NCBI GenBank assembly: GCA_964016885.1
Contig: OZ024749.1
Span: 28,986,372-29,050,371 of the forward strand
Source: Eledone cirrhosa
Lineage: Eukaryota > Mollusca > Cephalopoda > Octopoda > Eledonidae
Direction: 5' to 3'
Length of the DNA stretch: 64,000 nucleotides
Part shown: piece by piece, positions 14,301 through 30,100 of the stretch
Layout: each line of letters opens with the position of its first letter
Numbering within the stretch: position 1 is the first letter of the stretch
Notes under the pieces: generated by a model
What the model saw: the letters and a program-made list of their open reading frames with translations, nothing else
Told to the model about the DNA's origin: nothing
The model's database searches: none
Position numbers and translations under genes: made by a program

Positions 14301-16776
14301 GTAAGTGGAGTTAACTATATATATGTGGTGACTGTAAGTGTAACTATATATGTGTGGTGATTGTAAGTGCAGTTAACTATATATATATGGTGACTGTAAG
14401 TGGAGTTAACTATATATGTGTGGTGACTGTAAGTGGAGTTAACTATATATGTGTGGTGACTGTAAGTGGAGTTAACTATATATGTGTGGTGACTGTAAGT
14501 GGGGTTAACTATATATATATGGTGACTGTAAGTGGAGTTAACTATATATATGTGGTGACTGTAACTGGATTTAACTATATATATGTGGTGACTGTAAGTG
14601 CATTAAACTATATATGTGTGGTGACTCTAAGTGGAGTTAACTATATATATGTGGTTACTGTAAGTGGAGTTAACTATATATATGTGGTGACTGTAAGTGG
14701 AGTGAACTATATATATGTGGTGACTGTAAGTGCATTAAACTATATATGTGTGGTGACTCTAAGTGGAGTTAACTATATATATGTGGTTACTGTAAGTGGA
14801 GTTAACTATATATGTGTGGTGACTGTAAGTGGAGTTAACTATATATATGTGGTGACTCTAAGTGGAGTTAACTATATATATGTGGTGACTGTAAGTGGAG
14901 TTAACTATATATGTGTGGTGACTGTAAGTGGAGTTAACTATATATATATATGGTGACTGTAAGTGGAGTTAACTATATATATGTGGTGACTGTAAGTGGA
15001 GTAAACTATATATATGTGGTGACTCTAACTGGAGTTAACTATATATATGTGGTGACTGTAAGTGGAGCTACCTATATTTTTGTGGTGACTGTAAGTGGAG
15101 TTAACTATATATGTGTGGTGACTGTAAGTTTAGCTAACTATATATGTATGGTGACTGTAAGTGGGGTTAACGATATATGTGTGGTGACTCTAAGTGGAGT
15201 TAACTATATATATGTGGTGACTGTAAGTGGAGCTACCTATATATATGTGGTGACTGTAAGTGGAGTTAACTATATATGTGTGGTGACTGTAAGTTTAGCT
15301 AACTATATATGTATGGTGACTGTAAGTGGGGTTAACGATATATGTGTGGTGACTCTAAGTGGAGTTAACTATATATATGTGGTGACTGTAAGTGGAGTTA
15401 ACTATATATGTGTGGTGACTGTAAGTGGAGTTAACTATATATATATATGGTGACTGTAAGTGGAGTTAACTATATATATGTGGTGACTGTAAGTGGAGTA
15501 AACTATATGTGTGGTGACTCTAAGTGGAGTTAACTATATATATGTGGTGACTGTAAGTGGAGCTACCTATATATATGTGGTGACTGTAAGTGGAGTTAAC
15601 TATATATGTGTGGTGACTGTAAGTTTAGCTAACTATATATGTATGGTGACTGTAAGTGGGGTTAACGATATATGTGTGGTGACTCTAAGTGGAGTTAACT
15701 ATATATATGTGGTGACTGTAAGTGGAGCTACCTATATATATGTGGTGACTGTAAGTGGAGTTAACTATATATGTGTGGTAACTGTAAGTTTAGCTAACTA
15801 TATATGTATGGTGACTGTAAGTGGGGTTAACGATATATGTGTGGTGACTGTAAGTGGGTTAACTATATATGTGTGGTGACTGTAAGTGGAGTTAACGCTA
15901 TATGTGTGGTGACTGTAAGTGGAGTTAACTATATATATATATGGTGACTGTAAGTGGAGTTAACTATATATGTGTGGTGATTATAAGTGGAGTTAACTAT
16001 GTATAACTGGTGACTCTAAGTGGAGTAAACTATATATGTGTGGTGCCTCTAAGTGGAGTTAACTATATATATATGTGTGGTGACTCTAAGTGGAGTTAAC
16101 TATATATATGTGGTGACTGTAAGTGGAGTTAACTATATATATGTGGTTACTGTAAGTGGAGCTAACTATATATGTGTGGTGACTGTAAGTGGAGTTAACT
16201 ATATATGTGTGGTGACTGTAATTTTAGCTAACTATATATGTATGGTGACTGTAAGTGGGTTTAACGATATATGTGTGGTGACTGTAAGTGGAGTTAACTA
16301 TATATGTGTGGTGACTGTAAGTGGGTTAACTATATATGTGTGGTGACTGTAAGTGGAGTTAACTATATATGTGTGGTGACTGTAAGTGGAGTTAACTATA
16401 TATATATATGGTGACTGTAAGTGGAGTTAACTATATATGTGTGGTGACTGTAAGTGGAGTTAACTATATATATGTGGTGACTGTAAGTGCATTAAACTAT
16501 ATATGTGTGGTGACTCTAAGTGGAGTTAACTATATATATGTGGTGACTGTAAGTGGAGTAAATTATATATGTGTGGTGACTCTAAGTGGAGTTAACTATA
16601 TATATGTGGTGACTGTAAGTGGAGTTAACTATATATGTGTGGTGACTGTAAGTTTAGCTAACTATATATGTATGGTGACTGTAAGTGGGGTAAACGATAT
16701 ATGTGTGGTGACTGTAAGTGGAGTTAACTATATATGTGTGGTGACTGTAAGTGGGTTAACTATATATGTGTGGTGA
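2379..16776 (+). repeat. Nested higher-order blocks in the left part of the satellite
   Basis: The same strings of monomer variants recur at several offsets. The block at 3,373-4,208 recurs at 9,084-9,919 (offset 5,711), and its second half recurs at 16,053-16,346. The block at 6,157-6,423 recurs at 10,612, 12,256 and 13,999. The block at 5,728-6,030 recurs at 11,827-12,129 (offset 6,099). The offsets are not one constant period, so growth was by repeated unequal exchange or copying of kilobase blocks rather than one clean tandem expansion. Confidence 0.85.
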
Positions 16777-17454
16777 CTGTAAGTGGAGTTAACTATATAT
16801 GTGTGGTGACTGTAAGTGGAGTTAACTATATATGTGTGGTGACTGTAAGTGGGTTAAATATATATGTGTGGTGACTGTAAGTGGAGTTAACTATATATGT
16901 GTGGTGACTGTAAGTGGAGTTAAGTATATATATATATGGTGACTGTAAGTGGAGTTAACTATATATGTGTGGTGACTGTAAGTGGAGTTAACTATATATA
17001 TGTGGTGACTGTAAGTGGAGCTAACTATATATGTGTGGTGACTGTAAGTGGAGTTAACTATATATATGTGGTGACTGTAAGTGGAGATAACTATATATAT
17101 GTGGTGACTGTAAGTGGAGTTAACTATATATATGTGGTTACTGTAAGTGGAGCTAACTATATATGTGTGGTGACTGTAAGTGGAGATAACTATATATGTG
17201 TGGTGACTGTAAGTTTAGCTAACTATATATGTATGGTGACTGTAAGTGGGTTAACTATATATGTGTGGTGACTGTAAGTGGAGTTAACTATATATGTGTG
17301 GTGACTGTAAGTGGAGTTAACTATATATGTGTGGTGACTGTAAGTGGGTTAAATATATATGTGTGGTGACTGTAAGTGGAGTTAACTATATATGTGTGGT
17401 GACTGTAAGTGGAGTTAACTATATATGTGTGGTGACTGTAAGTGGAGTTAACTA

Positions 17455-20400
17455 TATATATGCGTGGTGACTGTAAGTGGAGTTAACTATATATATGTGG
17501 TGACTGTAATTGGAGTTAACTATATATGTGTGGTGACTGTAAGTGGAGTTAACTATATATATATATGGTGACTGTAAGTGGAGTTAACTATATATATGTG
17601 GTGACTGTAAGTGGAGATAACTATATATATGTGGTGACTGTAAGTGGAGTTAACTATATATATATGGTGACTGTAAGTGGAGTTAACTATATATATGTGG
17701 TGACTCTAAGTGGAGTTAACTATATATGTGTGGTGACTCTAAGTGGAGTTAACTATATATATGTGGTTACTGTAAGTGGAGTTAACTATATATATGTGGT
17801 GACTGTAAGTGGAGTTAACTATATATGTGTGGTGACTGTAAGTGGAGTAAACTATATATGTGTGGTGACTCTAAGTGGAGTTAACTATATATATGTGGTT
17901 ACTGTAAGTGGAGTTAACTATATATGTGTGGTGACTGTAAGTGGAGTTAACTATATATATGTGGTGACTGTAAGTGGAGTTAACTATATATGTGTGGTGA
18001 CTGTAAGTGGAGTTAACTATATATGTGTGGTGACTCTAAGTGGAGTTAACTATAAATATGTGGTTACTGTAAGTGGAGTTAACTATATATATGTGGTGAC
18101 TGTAAGTGGAGTTAACTATATATGTGTGGTGACTGTAAGTGGAGTAAACTATATATGTGTGGTGACTCTAAGTGGAGTTAACTATATATATGTGGTTACT
18201 GTAAGTGGAGTTAACTATATATGTGTGGTGACTGTAAGTGGAGTTAACTATATATGTGTGGTGACTCTAAGTGGAGTTAACTATATATATGTGGTTACTG
18301 TAAGTGGAGTTAACTATATATATGTGGTGACTGTAAGTGGAGTTAACTATATATGTGTGGTGACTGTAAGTGGAGTTAACTATATATATATATGGTGACT
18401 GTAAGTGGAGTTAACTATATATATGTGGTGACTGTAAGTGGAGTAAACTATATATGTGTGGTGACTCTAAGTGGAGTTAACTATATATATGTGGTGACTG
18501 TAAGTGGAGCTACCTATATATATGTGGTGAGTGTAAGTGGAGTTAACTATATATGTGTGGTGACTGTAAGTGGAGTTAACTATATATGTGTGGTGACTGT
18601 AAATTTAGCTAACTATATATGTATGGTGACTGTAAGTGGGGTTAACGATATATGTGTGGTGACTGTAAGTGGAGTTAACTATATATGTGTGGTGACTGTA
18701 AGTGGAGTTAACTATATATGTGTGGTGACTGTAAGTGGAGTTAATTATATATGTGTGGTGACTGTAAGTGGAGTTAACTATATATGTGTGGTGATTATAA
18801 GTGGAGTTAACTATGTATAACTGGTGACTCTAAGTGGAGTAAACTATATATGTGTGGTGCCTCTAAGTGGAGTTAACTATATATATATGTGTGGTGACTC
18901 TAAGTGGAGTTAACTATATATATGTGGTGACTGTAAGTGGAGTTAACTATATATATGTGGTTACTGTAAGTGGAGTTAACTATATATGTGTGGTGACTGT
19001 AAGTGGAGTTAACTATATATGTGTGGTGACTGTAATTTTAGCTAACTATATATGTATGGTGACTGTAAGTGGGTTTAATGATATATGTCTGGTGACTGTA
19101 AGTGGAGTTAACTATATATGTGTGGTGACTGTATGTGGGTTAACTATATATGTGTGGTGACTGTAAGTGGAGTTAACTATATATGTGTGGTGACTGTAAG
19201 TGGAGTTAACTATATATATATATGGTGACTGTAAGTGGAGTTAACTATATATGTGTGGTGACTGTAAGTGGAGTTAACTATATATATGTGGTGACTGTAA
19301 GTGGAGCTAACTATATATGTGTGGTGACTCTAAGTGGAGTTAACTATATATATGTGGTTACTGTAAGTGGAGCTACCTATATATATATATGGTGACTGTA
19401 AGTGGAGTTAACTATATATATGTGGTGACTGTAAGTGCATTAAACTATAAATGTGTGGTGACTCTAAGTGGAGTTAACTATATATATGTGGTGACTGTAA
19501 GTGGAGTAAACTATATATGTGTGGTGACTCTAAGTGGAGTTAACTATATATATGTGGTGACTGTAAGTGGAGTTAACTATATATGTATGGTGACTGTAAG
19601 TTGGGTTAACGATATATGTGTGGTGACTGTAAGTGGAGTTAACTATATATGTGTGGTGACTATAAGTGGGTTAACTATATATGTGTGGTGACTGTAAGTG
19701 GAGTTAACTATATATGTGTGGTGACTGTAAGTGGAGTTAACTATATATATATGTGGTGACTGTAAGTGGAGTTAACTATATATGTGTGGTGACTGTAAGT
19801 GGAGTTAACTATATATATGTGGTGACTCTAAGTGGAGCTAACTATATATGTGTGGTGACTGTAATTGGAGTTAACTATATATGTGTGGTGACTGTAAATG
19901 CAGTAAACTATATATGTATGGTGACTGTAAGTGGAGTTAACTATTTATGTGTGGTGACTGTAAGTGGAGTTAACTATATATGTGTGGTGACTGTAAGTGG
20001 AGTTAACTATATATATGCGTGGTGACTGTAAGTGGAGTTAACTATATATGTGTGGTGACTGTAAGTGTAACTATATATATGTGGTGACTGTAAGTGGAGT
20101 TAACTATATATGTGTGGTGATTGTAAGTGGAGTTAACTATATATATGTGGTTACTGTAAGTGGAGTTAACTATATATGTGTGGTGACTGTAAGTGGAGTT
20201 AACTATATATATGTGGTGACTGTAAGTGGAGTTAACTATATATATGTGGTGACTGTAAGTGGAGTTAACTATATATATGTGGTGACTGTAAGTGGAGTTA
20301 ACTATATATGTGTGGTGACTGTAAGTGGAGTTAACTATATATGTGTGATGACTGTAAGTGGGTTTAACTATATATGTGTGGTGACTGTAAGTGGAGTTAA

Positions 20401-23390
20401 CTATATATGTGTGGTGACTGTAAGTGGAGTTAACTATATATATGCGTGGTGACTGTAAGTGGAGTTAACTATATATATGTGGTGACTGTAATTGGAGTTA
20501 ACTATATATATATATGGTGACTGTAAGTGGAGTTAACTATATATATGTGGTGACTGTAAGTGGAGATAACTATATATATGTGGTGACTGTAAGTGGAGTT
20601 AACTATATATATATGGTGACTGTAAGTGGAGTTAACTATATATATGTGGTGACTCTAAGTGGAGTTAACTATATATGTGTGGTGACTCTAAGTGGAGTTA
20701 ACTATATATATGTGGTTACTGTAAGTGGAGTTAACTATATATATGTGGTGACTGTAAGTGGAGTTAACTATATATGTGTGGTGACTGTAAGTGGAGTAAA
20801 CTATATATGTGTGGTGACTCTAAGTGGAGTTAACTATATATATGTGGTTACTGTAAGTGGAGTTAACTATATATGTGTGGTGACTGTAAGTGGAGTTAAC
20901 TATATATATGTGGTGACTGTAAGTGGAGTTAACTATATATGTGTGGTGACTGTAAGTGGAGTTAACTATATATGTGTGGTGACTCTAAGTGGAGTTAACT
21001 ATAAATATGTGGTTACTGTAAGTGGAGTTAACTATATATATGTGGTGACTGTAAGTGGAGTTAACTATATATGTGTGGTGACTGTAAGTGGAGTAAACTA
21101 TATATGTGTGGTGACTCTAAGTGGAGTTAACTATATATATGTGGTTACTGTAAGTGGAGTTAACTATATATGTGTGGTGACTGTAAGTGGAGTAAACTAT
21201 ATATGTGTGGTGACTCTAAGTGGAGTTAACTATATATATGTGGTTACTGTAAGTGGAGTTAACTATATATATGTGGTGACTGTAAGTGGAGTTAACTATA
21301 TATGTGTGGTGACTGTAAGTGGAGTTAACTATATATATATATGGTGACTGTAAGTGGAGTTAACTATATATATGTGGTGACTGTAAGTGGAGTAAACTAT
21401 ATATGTGTGGTGACTCTAAGTGGAGTTAACTATATATATGTGGTGACTGTAAGTGGAGCTACCTATATATATGTGGTGAGTGTAAGTGGAGTTAACTATA
21501 TATGTGTGGTGACTGTAAGTGGAGTTAACTATATATGTGTGGTGACTGTAAATTTAGCTAACTATATATGTATGGTGACTGTAAGTGGGGTTAACGATAT
21601 ATGTGTGGTGACTGTAAGTGGAGTTAACTATATATGTGTGGTGACTGTAAGTGGAGTTAACTATATATATATATGGTGACTGTAAGTGGAGTTAACTATA
21701 TATGTGTGGTGACTGTAAGTGGAGTTAACTATATATGTGTGGTGACTGTAAGTGGAGTTAATTATATATGTGTGGTGACTGTAAGTGGAGTTAACTATAT
21801 ATGTGTGGTGATTATAAGTGGAGTTAACTATGTATAACTGGTGACTCTAAGTGGAGTAAACTATATATGTGTGGTGCCTCTAAGTGGAGTTAACTATATA
21901 TATATGTGTGGTGACTCTAAGTGGAGTTAACTATATATATGTGGTGACTGTAAGTGGAGTTAACTATATATATGTGGTTACTGTAAGTGGAGTTAACTAT
22001 ATATGTGTGGTGACTGTAAGTGGAGTTAACTATATATGTGTGGTGACTGTAATTTTAGCTAACTATATATGTATGGTGACTGTAAGTGGGTTTAATGATA
22101 TATGTCTGGTGACTGTAAGTGGAGTTAACTATATATGTGTGGTGACTGTATGTGGGTTAACTATATATGTGTGGTGACTGTAAGTGGAGTTAACTATATA
22201 TGTGTGGTGACTGTAAGTGGAGTTAACTATATATATATATGGTGACTGTAAGTGGAGTTAACTATATATGTGTGGTGACTGTAAGTGGAGTTAACTATAT
22301 ATATGTGGTGACTGTAAGTGGAGCTAACTATATATGTGTGGTGACTCTAAGTGGAGTTAACTATATATATGTGGTTACTGTAAGTGGAGCTACCTATATA
22401 TATATATGGTGACTGTAAGTGGAGTTAACTATATATATGTGGTGACTGTAAGTGCATTAAACTATAAATGTGTGGTGACTCTAAGTGGAGTTAACTATAT
22501 ATATGTGGTGACTGTAAGTGGAGTAAACTATATATGTGTGGTGACTCTAAGTGGAGTTAACTATATATATGTGGTGACTGTAAGTGGAGTTAACTATATA
22601 TGTATGGTGACTGTAAGTTGGGTTAACGATATATGTGTGGTGACTGTAAGTGGAGTTAACTATATATGTGTGGTGACTATAAGTGGGTTAACTATATATG
22701 TGTGGTGACTGTAAGTGGAGTTAACTATATATGTGTGGTGACTGTAAGTGGAGTTAACTATATATATGTGGTGACTCTAAGTGGAGCTAACTATATATGT
22801 GTGGTGACTGTAATTGGAGTTAACTATATATGTGTGGTGACTGTAAATGCAGTAAACTATATATGTATGGTGACTGTAAGTGGAGTTAACTATTTATGTG
22901 TGGTGACTGTAAGTGGAGTTAACTATATATGTGTGGTGACTGTAAGTGGAGTTAACTATATATATGCGTGGTGACTGTAAGTGGAGTTAACTATATATGT
23001 GTGGTGACTGTAAGTGTAACTATATATATGTGGTGACTGTAAGTGGAGTTAACTATATATGTGTGGTGATTGTAAGTGGAGTTAACTATATATATGTGGT
23101 TACTGTAAGTGGAGTTAACTATATATGTGTGGTGACTGTAAGTGGAGTTAACTATATATATGTGGTGACTGTAAGTGGAGTTAACTATATATATGTGGTG
23201 ACTGTAAGTGGAGTTAACTATATATATGTTGGGACTGTAAGTGGAGTTAAATATATATATGTGGTGACTGTAAGTGTAGTTAACTATATATGTGTGGTGA
23301 CTGTAAGTGGAGTTAACTATATATGTGTGGTGACTGTAAGTGGAGTTAACTATATATATGCGTGGTGACTGTAAGTGGAGTTAACTATAT
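17455..23390 (+). repeat. Higher-order duplication inside the satellite (unit about 2.95-3.0 kb)
   Basis: The monomer order at about 17.46-20.44 kb recurs at about 20.44-23.39 kb. Rare variants coincide: the TATAAATATG monomer at about 18,050 and 21,000, and the TAATGATATATGTCTGG monomer at about 19,076 and 22,093. Offsets are 2,949 bp over most of the unit and 3,017 bp where the second copy has a two-monomer insertion near 21,660-21,740. Very few base differences are seen, so the duplication is recent. Parts of the unit recur again near 24.26-25.4 kb. Confidence 0.9.
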
Positions 23391-26300
23391 ATATGTGGTG
23401 ACTGTAAGTGGAGTTAACTATATATGTGTGGTGACTGTAAGTGGAGTTAACTATATATGTGTGATGACTGTAAGTGGGTTTAACTATATATGTGTGGTGA
23501 CTGTAAGTGGAGTTAACTATATATGTGTGGTGATTGTAAGTGGAGTTAACTATATATGTGTGGTGACTGTAAGTGAGGCTAACTATACATGTGTGGTGAC
23601 TGTAAGTGGAGTTAACTATATATGTGTGGTGACTGTAAGTGGAGTTAACTATATATATATATGGTGACGGTAAGAGGAGTTAACTATATATGTGTGGTGA
23701 CTGTAAGTGGAGTTAACTATATATGTGTGGTGACTGTAAGTTTAGCTAACTTTATATGTGTGGTGACTGTAAGTGGAGTTAACTATATATGTGTGGTGAC
23801 TATAAGTTTAGCTAACTATATATGTGTGGTGACTGTAAGTGGAGTTAACTATATATGTGTGGTGACTATAAGTTTAGCCAACTATATATGTGTGGTGACT
23901 GTAAGTGGAGTTAACTATATATGTGTGGTGACTGTAAGTTTAGCTAACTATATATGTGTGGTGACTGTAAGTGGAGTTAACTATATATGTGTGGTGACTA
24001 TAAGTTTAGCTAACTATACATGTGTGGTGACTGTAAGTGGAGTTAACTATATATGTGTGGTGAGTGTAAGTGGAGTTAACTATATATGTGTGGTGACTGT
24101 AAGTGGAGTTAACTATATATGTGTGGTGACTGTAAGTGGAGTTAACTATATATATGCGTGGTGACTGTAAGTGGAGTTAACTATATATATGTGGTGACTG
24201 TAAGTGGAGTTAACTATATATGTGTGGTGACTGTAAGTGGAGTTAACTATATATATATATGGTGACTGTAAGTGGCGTTAACTATATATATGTGGTGACT
24301 GTAAGTGGAGATTACTATATATATGTGGTGACTGTAAGTGGAGTTAACTATATATATATGGTGACTGTAAGTGGAGTTAACTATATATATGTGGTGACTC
24401 TAAGTGGAGTTAACTATATATATGTGGTGACTGTAAGTGGAGTTAACTATATATATATGTGGTGACTGTAAGTGCAGTAAACTATATATGTATGGTGACT
24501 GTAAGTGGAATTAACTATATATGTGTGGTGACTGTAAGTGGAGTTAACTATATATGTGTGGTGACTGTAAGTGGAGTTAACTATATATATGTGTGGTGAC
24601 TGTAAGTGGAGTTAACTATATATATGTGGTGACTGTAACTGGAGTTAACTATATATATGTGTGGTGACTGTAAGTGGAGTTAACTATATATAACTGGTGA
24701 CTCTAAGTGGAGTTAACTATATATGTGTGGTGACTGTAAGTGGAGTTAACTATATATTTGTGGTGACTGTAAGTGGAGTTAACAATATATATATATGGTG
24801 ACTGTAAGTGGAGTTAACTATATATGTGTGGTGACTGTAAGTGGAGTTAACTATATATATGTGGTGACTGTAAGTGGAGTTAACTATATATGTGTAGTGA
24901 CTGTAAGTGCAGTAAACTATATATGTATGGTGACTGTAAGTGGAGTTAACTATATATGTGTGATGACTGTAAGTGGGTTTAACTATATATGTGTGGTGAC
25001 TGTAAGTGTAACTATATATATGTGGTGACTGTAAGTGGAGTTAACTATATATGTGTGGTGATTGTAAGTGGAGTTAACTATATATATGTGGTTACTGTAA
25101 GTGGAGTTAACTATATATGTGTGGTGACTGTAAGTGGAGTTAACTATATATATGTGGTGACTGTAAGTGGAGTTAACTATATATATGTGGTGACTGTAAG
25201 TGGAGTTAACTATATATATGTTGGGACTGTAAGTGGAGTTAACTATATATATGTGGTGACTGTAAGTGTAGTTAACTATATATGTGTGGTGACTGTAAGT
25301 GGAGTTAACTATATATGTATGGTGACTGTAAGTGGAGTTAACAATATATGTGTGGTGACTGTAAGTGTAGTTAACTATATATATGCGTGGTGACTGTAAG
25401 TGGAGTTAACTATATATATGTGGTGACTGTAAGTGGAGTTAACTATATATGTGTGGTGACTGTAAGTGGAGTTAACTATATATGTGTGATGACTGTAAGT
25501 GGGTTTAACTATATATGTGTGGTGACTGTAAGTGGAGTTAACTATATATGTGTGGTGATTGTAAGTGGAGTTAACTATATATGTGTGGTGACTGTAAGTG
25601 AGGCTAACTATACATGTGTGGTGACTGTAAGTGGAGTTAACTATATATGTGTGGTGACTGTAAGTGGAGTTAACTATATATATATATGGTGACTGTAAGA
25701 GGAGTTAACTATATATGTGTGGTGACTGTAAGTGGAGTTAACTATATATGTGTGGTGACTATAAGTTTAGCTAACTATATATGTGTGGTGAGTGTAAGTG
25801 GAGTTAACTATATATATGTGTGGTGACTGTAAGTGGAGTTAACTATATATGTGTGGTGACTGTAAGTGGAGTTAACTATATATGTGTGGTGACTGTAAGT
25901 GGAGTTAACTATATATATGCGTGGTGACTGTAAGTGGAGTTAACTATATATATATGGTGACTGTAAGTGGAGTTAACTATATATATGTGGTGACTGTAAG
26001 TGGAGATAACTATATATATGTGGTGACTGTAAGTGGAGTTAACTATATATATATGGTGACTGTAAGTGGAGTTAACTATATATATGTGGTGACTCTAAGT
26101 GGAGTTAACTATATATATGTGGTGACTGTAAGTGGAGTTAACTATATATATGTGGTGACTGTAAGTGCAGTAAACTATATATGTATGGTGACTGTAAGTG
26201 GAGTTAACTATATATGTGTGGTGAGTGTAAGTGGAGTTAACTATATATATGTGGTGACTGTAAGTGGAGTTAACTATATATATGTGGTGACTGTAAGTGC

Positions 26301-27157
26301 ATTAAACTATACATGTGTGGTGACTCTAAGTGGAGTTAACTATATATATGTGGTGACTGTAAGTGGAGTTAACTATATATGTGTGGTGACTGTAAGTGGA
26401 GTTAACTATATATATATATGGTGACTGTAAGTGGAGTTAACTATATATATGTGATGACTGTAAGTGGAGTAAACTATATATGTGTGGTGACTCTAAGTGG
26501 AGTTAACTATATATATGTGGTGACTGTAAGTGGAGCTACCTATATATATGTGGTGACTGTAAGTGGAGTTAACTATATATGTGTGGTGACTGTAAGTTTA
26601 GCTAACTATATATGTATGGTGACTGTAAGTGGGGTTAACGATATATGTGTGGTGACTGTAAGTGGAGTTAACTATATATGTGTGGTGACTGTAAGTGGGT
26701 TAACTATTTATGTGTGGTGACTGTAAGTGGAGTTAACTATATATGTGTGGTGACTGTAAGTGGAGTTAACTATATATATATATGGTGACTGTAAGTGGAG
26801 TTAACTATATATGTGTGGTGACTGTAAGTGGAGTTAACTATATATATGTGGTGACTGTAAGTGGAGCTAACTATATATGTGTGGTGACTGTAAGTGGAGT
26901 TAACTATATATGTGTGGTGACTGTAAGTTTAGGTAACTATATATGTGTGGTGACTGTAAGTGGAGTTAACTATATATGTGTGGTGACTGTAAGTGGAGTT
27001 AACTATATATGTGTGGTGACTGTAAGTAGAGTTAACTATATATGTGTGGTGACTGTAAGTGGAGTTAACTATATATGTGTGGTGACTGTAAGTGGAGCTA
27101 ACTAAATATGTGTGGTGACTGTAAGTGGGGTTAACTATATATGTGTGGTGACTGTAA

Positions 27158-30100
27158 GTGGAGTTAACTATATGGGTGGTGACTGTAAGTGGCGTTAACT
27201 ATATATACGTGGTGACTGTAAGTGGAGTTAACTATATATGTGTGATGACTGTAAGTGGAGTTATCTATATATGTGTGGTGACTGTAAGTGAAGTTAACTA
27301 TATATGTGTGGTGACTGTAAGTGGGGTTAACTATATATGTGTGGTGACTGTAAGTGGGGTTAACTATATATGTGTGGTGACTGTAAGTAGAGTTAACTAT
27401 ATGTGTGGTGACTGTAAGTGGAGTTAACTATATATACGTGGTGACTGTAAGTGGAGTTAACTATATATGTGTGGTGACTGTAAGTGGAGTTATCTATATA
27501 TGTGTGGTGACTGTAAGTGAAGTTAACTATATATGTGTGGTGACTGTAAGTGGGGTTAACTATATATGTGTGGTGACTGTAAGTGGAGTTAACTATATGT
27601 GTGGTGACTGTAAGTGGAGTTAACTATATATACGTGGTGACTGTAAGTGGAGTTAACTATAAATGTGTGATGACTGTAAGTCGAGTTATCTATATATGTG
27701 TGGTGACTGTAAGTGGAGTTAACTATATATGTGTGGTGACTGTAAGTGGAGTTAACTATATATATGTGTGGTGACTGTAAGTGGAGTTAACTATATATAA
27801 CTGGTGACTCTAAGTGGAGTTAACTATATATGTGTGGTGACTGTAAGTGAGGCTAACTATATATGTGTGGTGACTGTAAGTGGAGTTAACTATATATGTG
27901 TGGTGACTGTAAGTGGAGTTAACTATATATATATATGTGGGGACTGTAAGTGGAGTTAACTATATATATGTGGTGAGTGTAAGTGGAGTTAACTATATAT
28001 ATGTGGTGACTGTAAGTGGAGTTAACTATATATGTGTGGTGACTGTAAGTGGAGTTAACTATATATATATGGTGACTGTAAGTGGGGTTAACTATATATG
28101 TGTGGTGATTCTAAGTGGAGTTAACTATATATATATGGTGACTGTAAGTGGGGTTAACTATATATGTGTGGTGACTGTAAGTGAAGTTAACTATATATAT
28201 GTGTGGTGACTGTAAGTGGAGTTAACTATATATATGTGGTGACTGTAAGTGGAGTTAACTATATATGTGTGGTGACTGTAAGTGAGGCTAACTATATATG
28301 TGTGGTGACTGTAAGTGGAGTTAACTATATATGTGTGGTGACTGTAAGTGGAGTTAACTATATATATATATGGTGACTGTAAGAGGAGTTAACTATATAT
28401 GTGTGGTGAGTGTAAGTGGAGTTAACTATATATGTGTGGTGACTGTATGTTTAGCTAACTATATATGTGTGGTGACTGTAAGTGGAGTTAACTATATATG
28501 TGTGGTGACTGTAAGTGGAGTTAACTATATATGTGTGGTGACTGTAAGTGGAGTTAACTATATATGTGTGGTGACTGTAAGTGGAGTTGACTATATATAT
28601 GCGTGGTGACTGTAAGTGGAGTTAACTATATATATGTGGTGACTCTAAGTGGAGTTAACTATATATATGTGGTGACTGTAAGTGGAGTTAACTATATATA
28701 TGTGGTGACTGTAAGTGCAGTAAACTATATATGTATGGTGACTGTAAGTGGAGTTAACTATATATGTGTGGTGACTGTAAGTGGAGTTAACTATATATAT
28801 GTGGTGACTGTAAGTGGAGTTAACTATATATGTTTGGTGACTGTAAGTGGAGTTAACTATATATGTGTGGTGACTGTAAGTTGGGCAAACTATATATGTG
28901 TGGTGACTGTAAGTGGAGTTAACTATATATGTGTGGTGACTGTAAGTGGAGTTAACTATATATATATATGGTGACTGTAAGAGGAGTTAACTATATATGT
29001 GTGGTGACTGTAAGTGGAGTTAACTATATATGTGTGGTGACTGTAAGTTTAGCTAACTATATATGTGTGGTGACTGTAAGTGGAGTTAACTATATATGTG
29101 TGGTGACTGTAAGTGGAGTTAACTATATATGTGTGGTGACTGTAAGTGGAGTTGACTATATATATGCGTGGTGACTGTAAGTGGAGTTAACTATATATAT
29201 ATATGGTGACTGTAAGTGGAGTTAACTATATATATGTGGTGACTGTAAGTGGAGATAACTATATATATGTGGTGACTGTAAGTGGAGTTAACTATATATA
29301 TATGGTGACTGTAAGTGGAGTTAACTATATATATGTGGTGACTCTAAGTGGAGTTAACTATATATATGTGGTGACTGTAAGTGGAGTTAACTATATATAT
29401 GTGGTGACCGTAAGTGCAGTAAACTATATATGTATGGTGACTGTAAGTGGAGTTAACTATATATGTGTGGTGACTGTAAGTGGAGTTAACTATATATATG
29501 TGGTGACTGTAAGTGGAGTTAACTATATATGTGTGGTGACTGTAAGTGGAGTTAACTATATATATGTGTGGTGACTGTAAGTGGAGTTAACTATATATAA
29601 CTGGTGACTCTAAGTGGAGTTAACTATACATGTGTGGTGACTGTAAGTGGAGTTAACTATATATGTGTGGTGACTGTAAGTGGAGTTAACTATATATGTG
29701 TGGTGACTATAAGTGGAGTTAACTATATATAACTGGTGACTCTAAGTGGAGTTAACTATATATGTGTGGTGACTGTAAGTGAGGCTAACTATATATGTGT
29801 GGTGACTGTAAGTGGAGTTAACTATATATGTGTGGTGACTGTAAGTGGAGTTAACTATATATATATATGGTGACTGTAAGTGGAGTTAACTATATATGTG
29901 TGGTGACTGTAAGTGGAGTTAACTATATATGTGTGGTGACTGTAAGTTTAGCTAACTATATATGTGTGGTGGCTGTAAGTGGAGTGAACTATATATGTGT
30001 GGTGACTGTAAGTGGAGTTAACTATATATATGCGTGGTGACTGTAAGTGGAGTTAACTATATATATATGTGGTGACTGTAAGTGGAGTTAACTATATATA

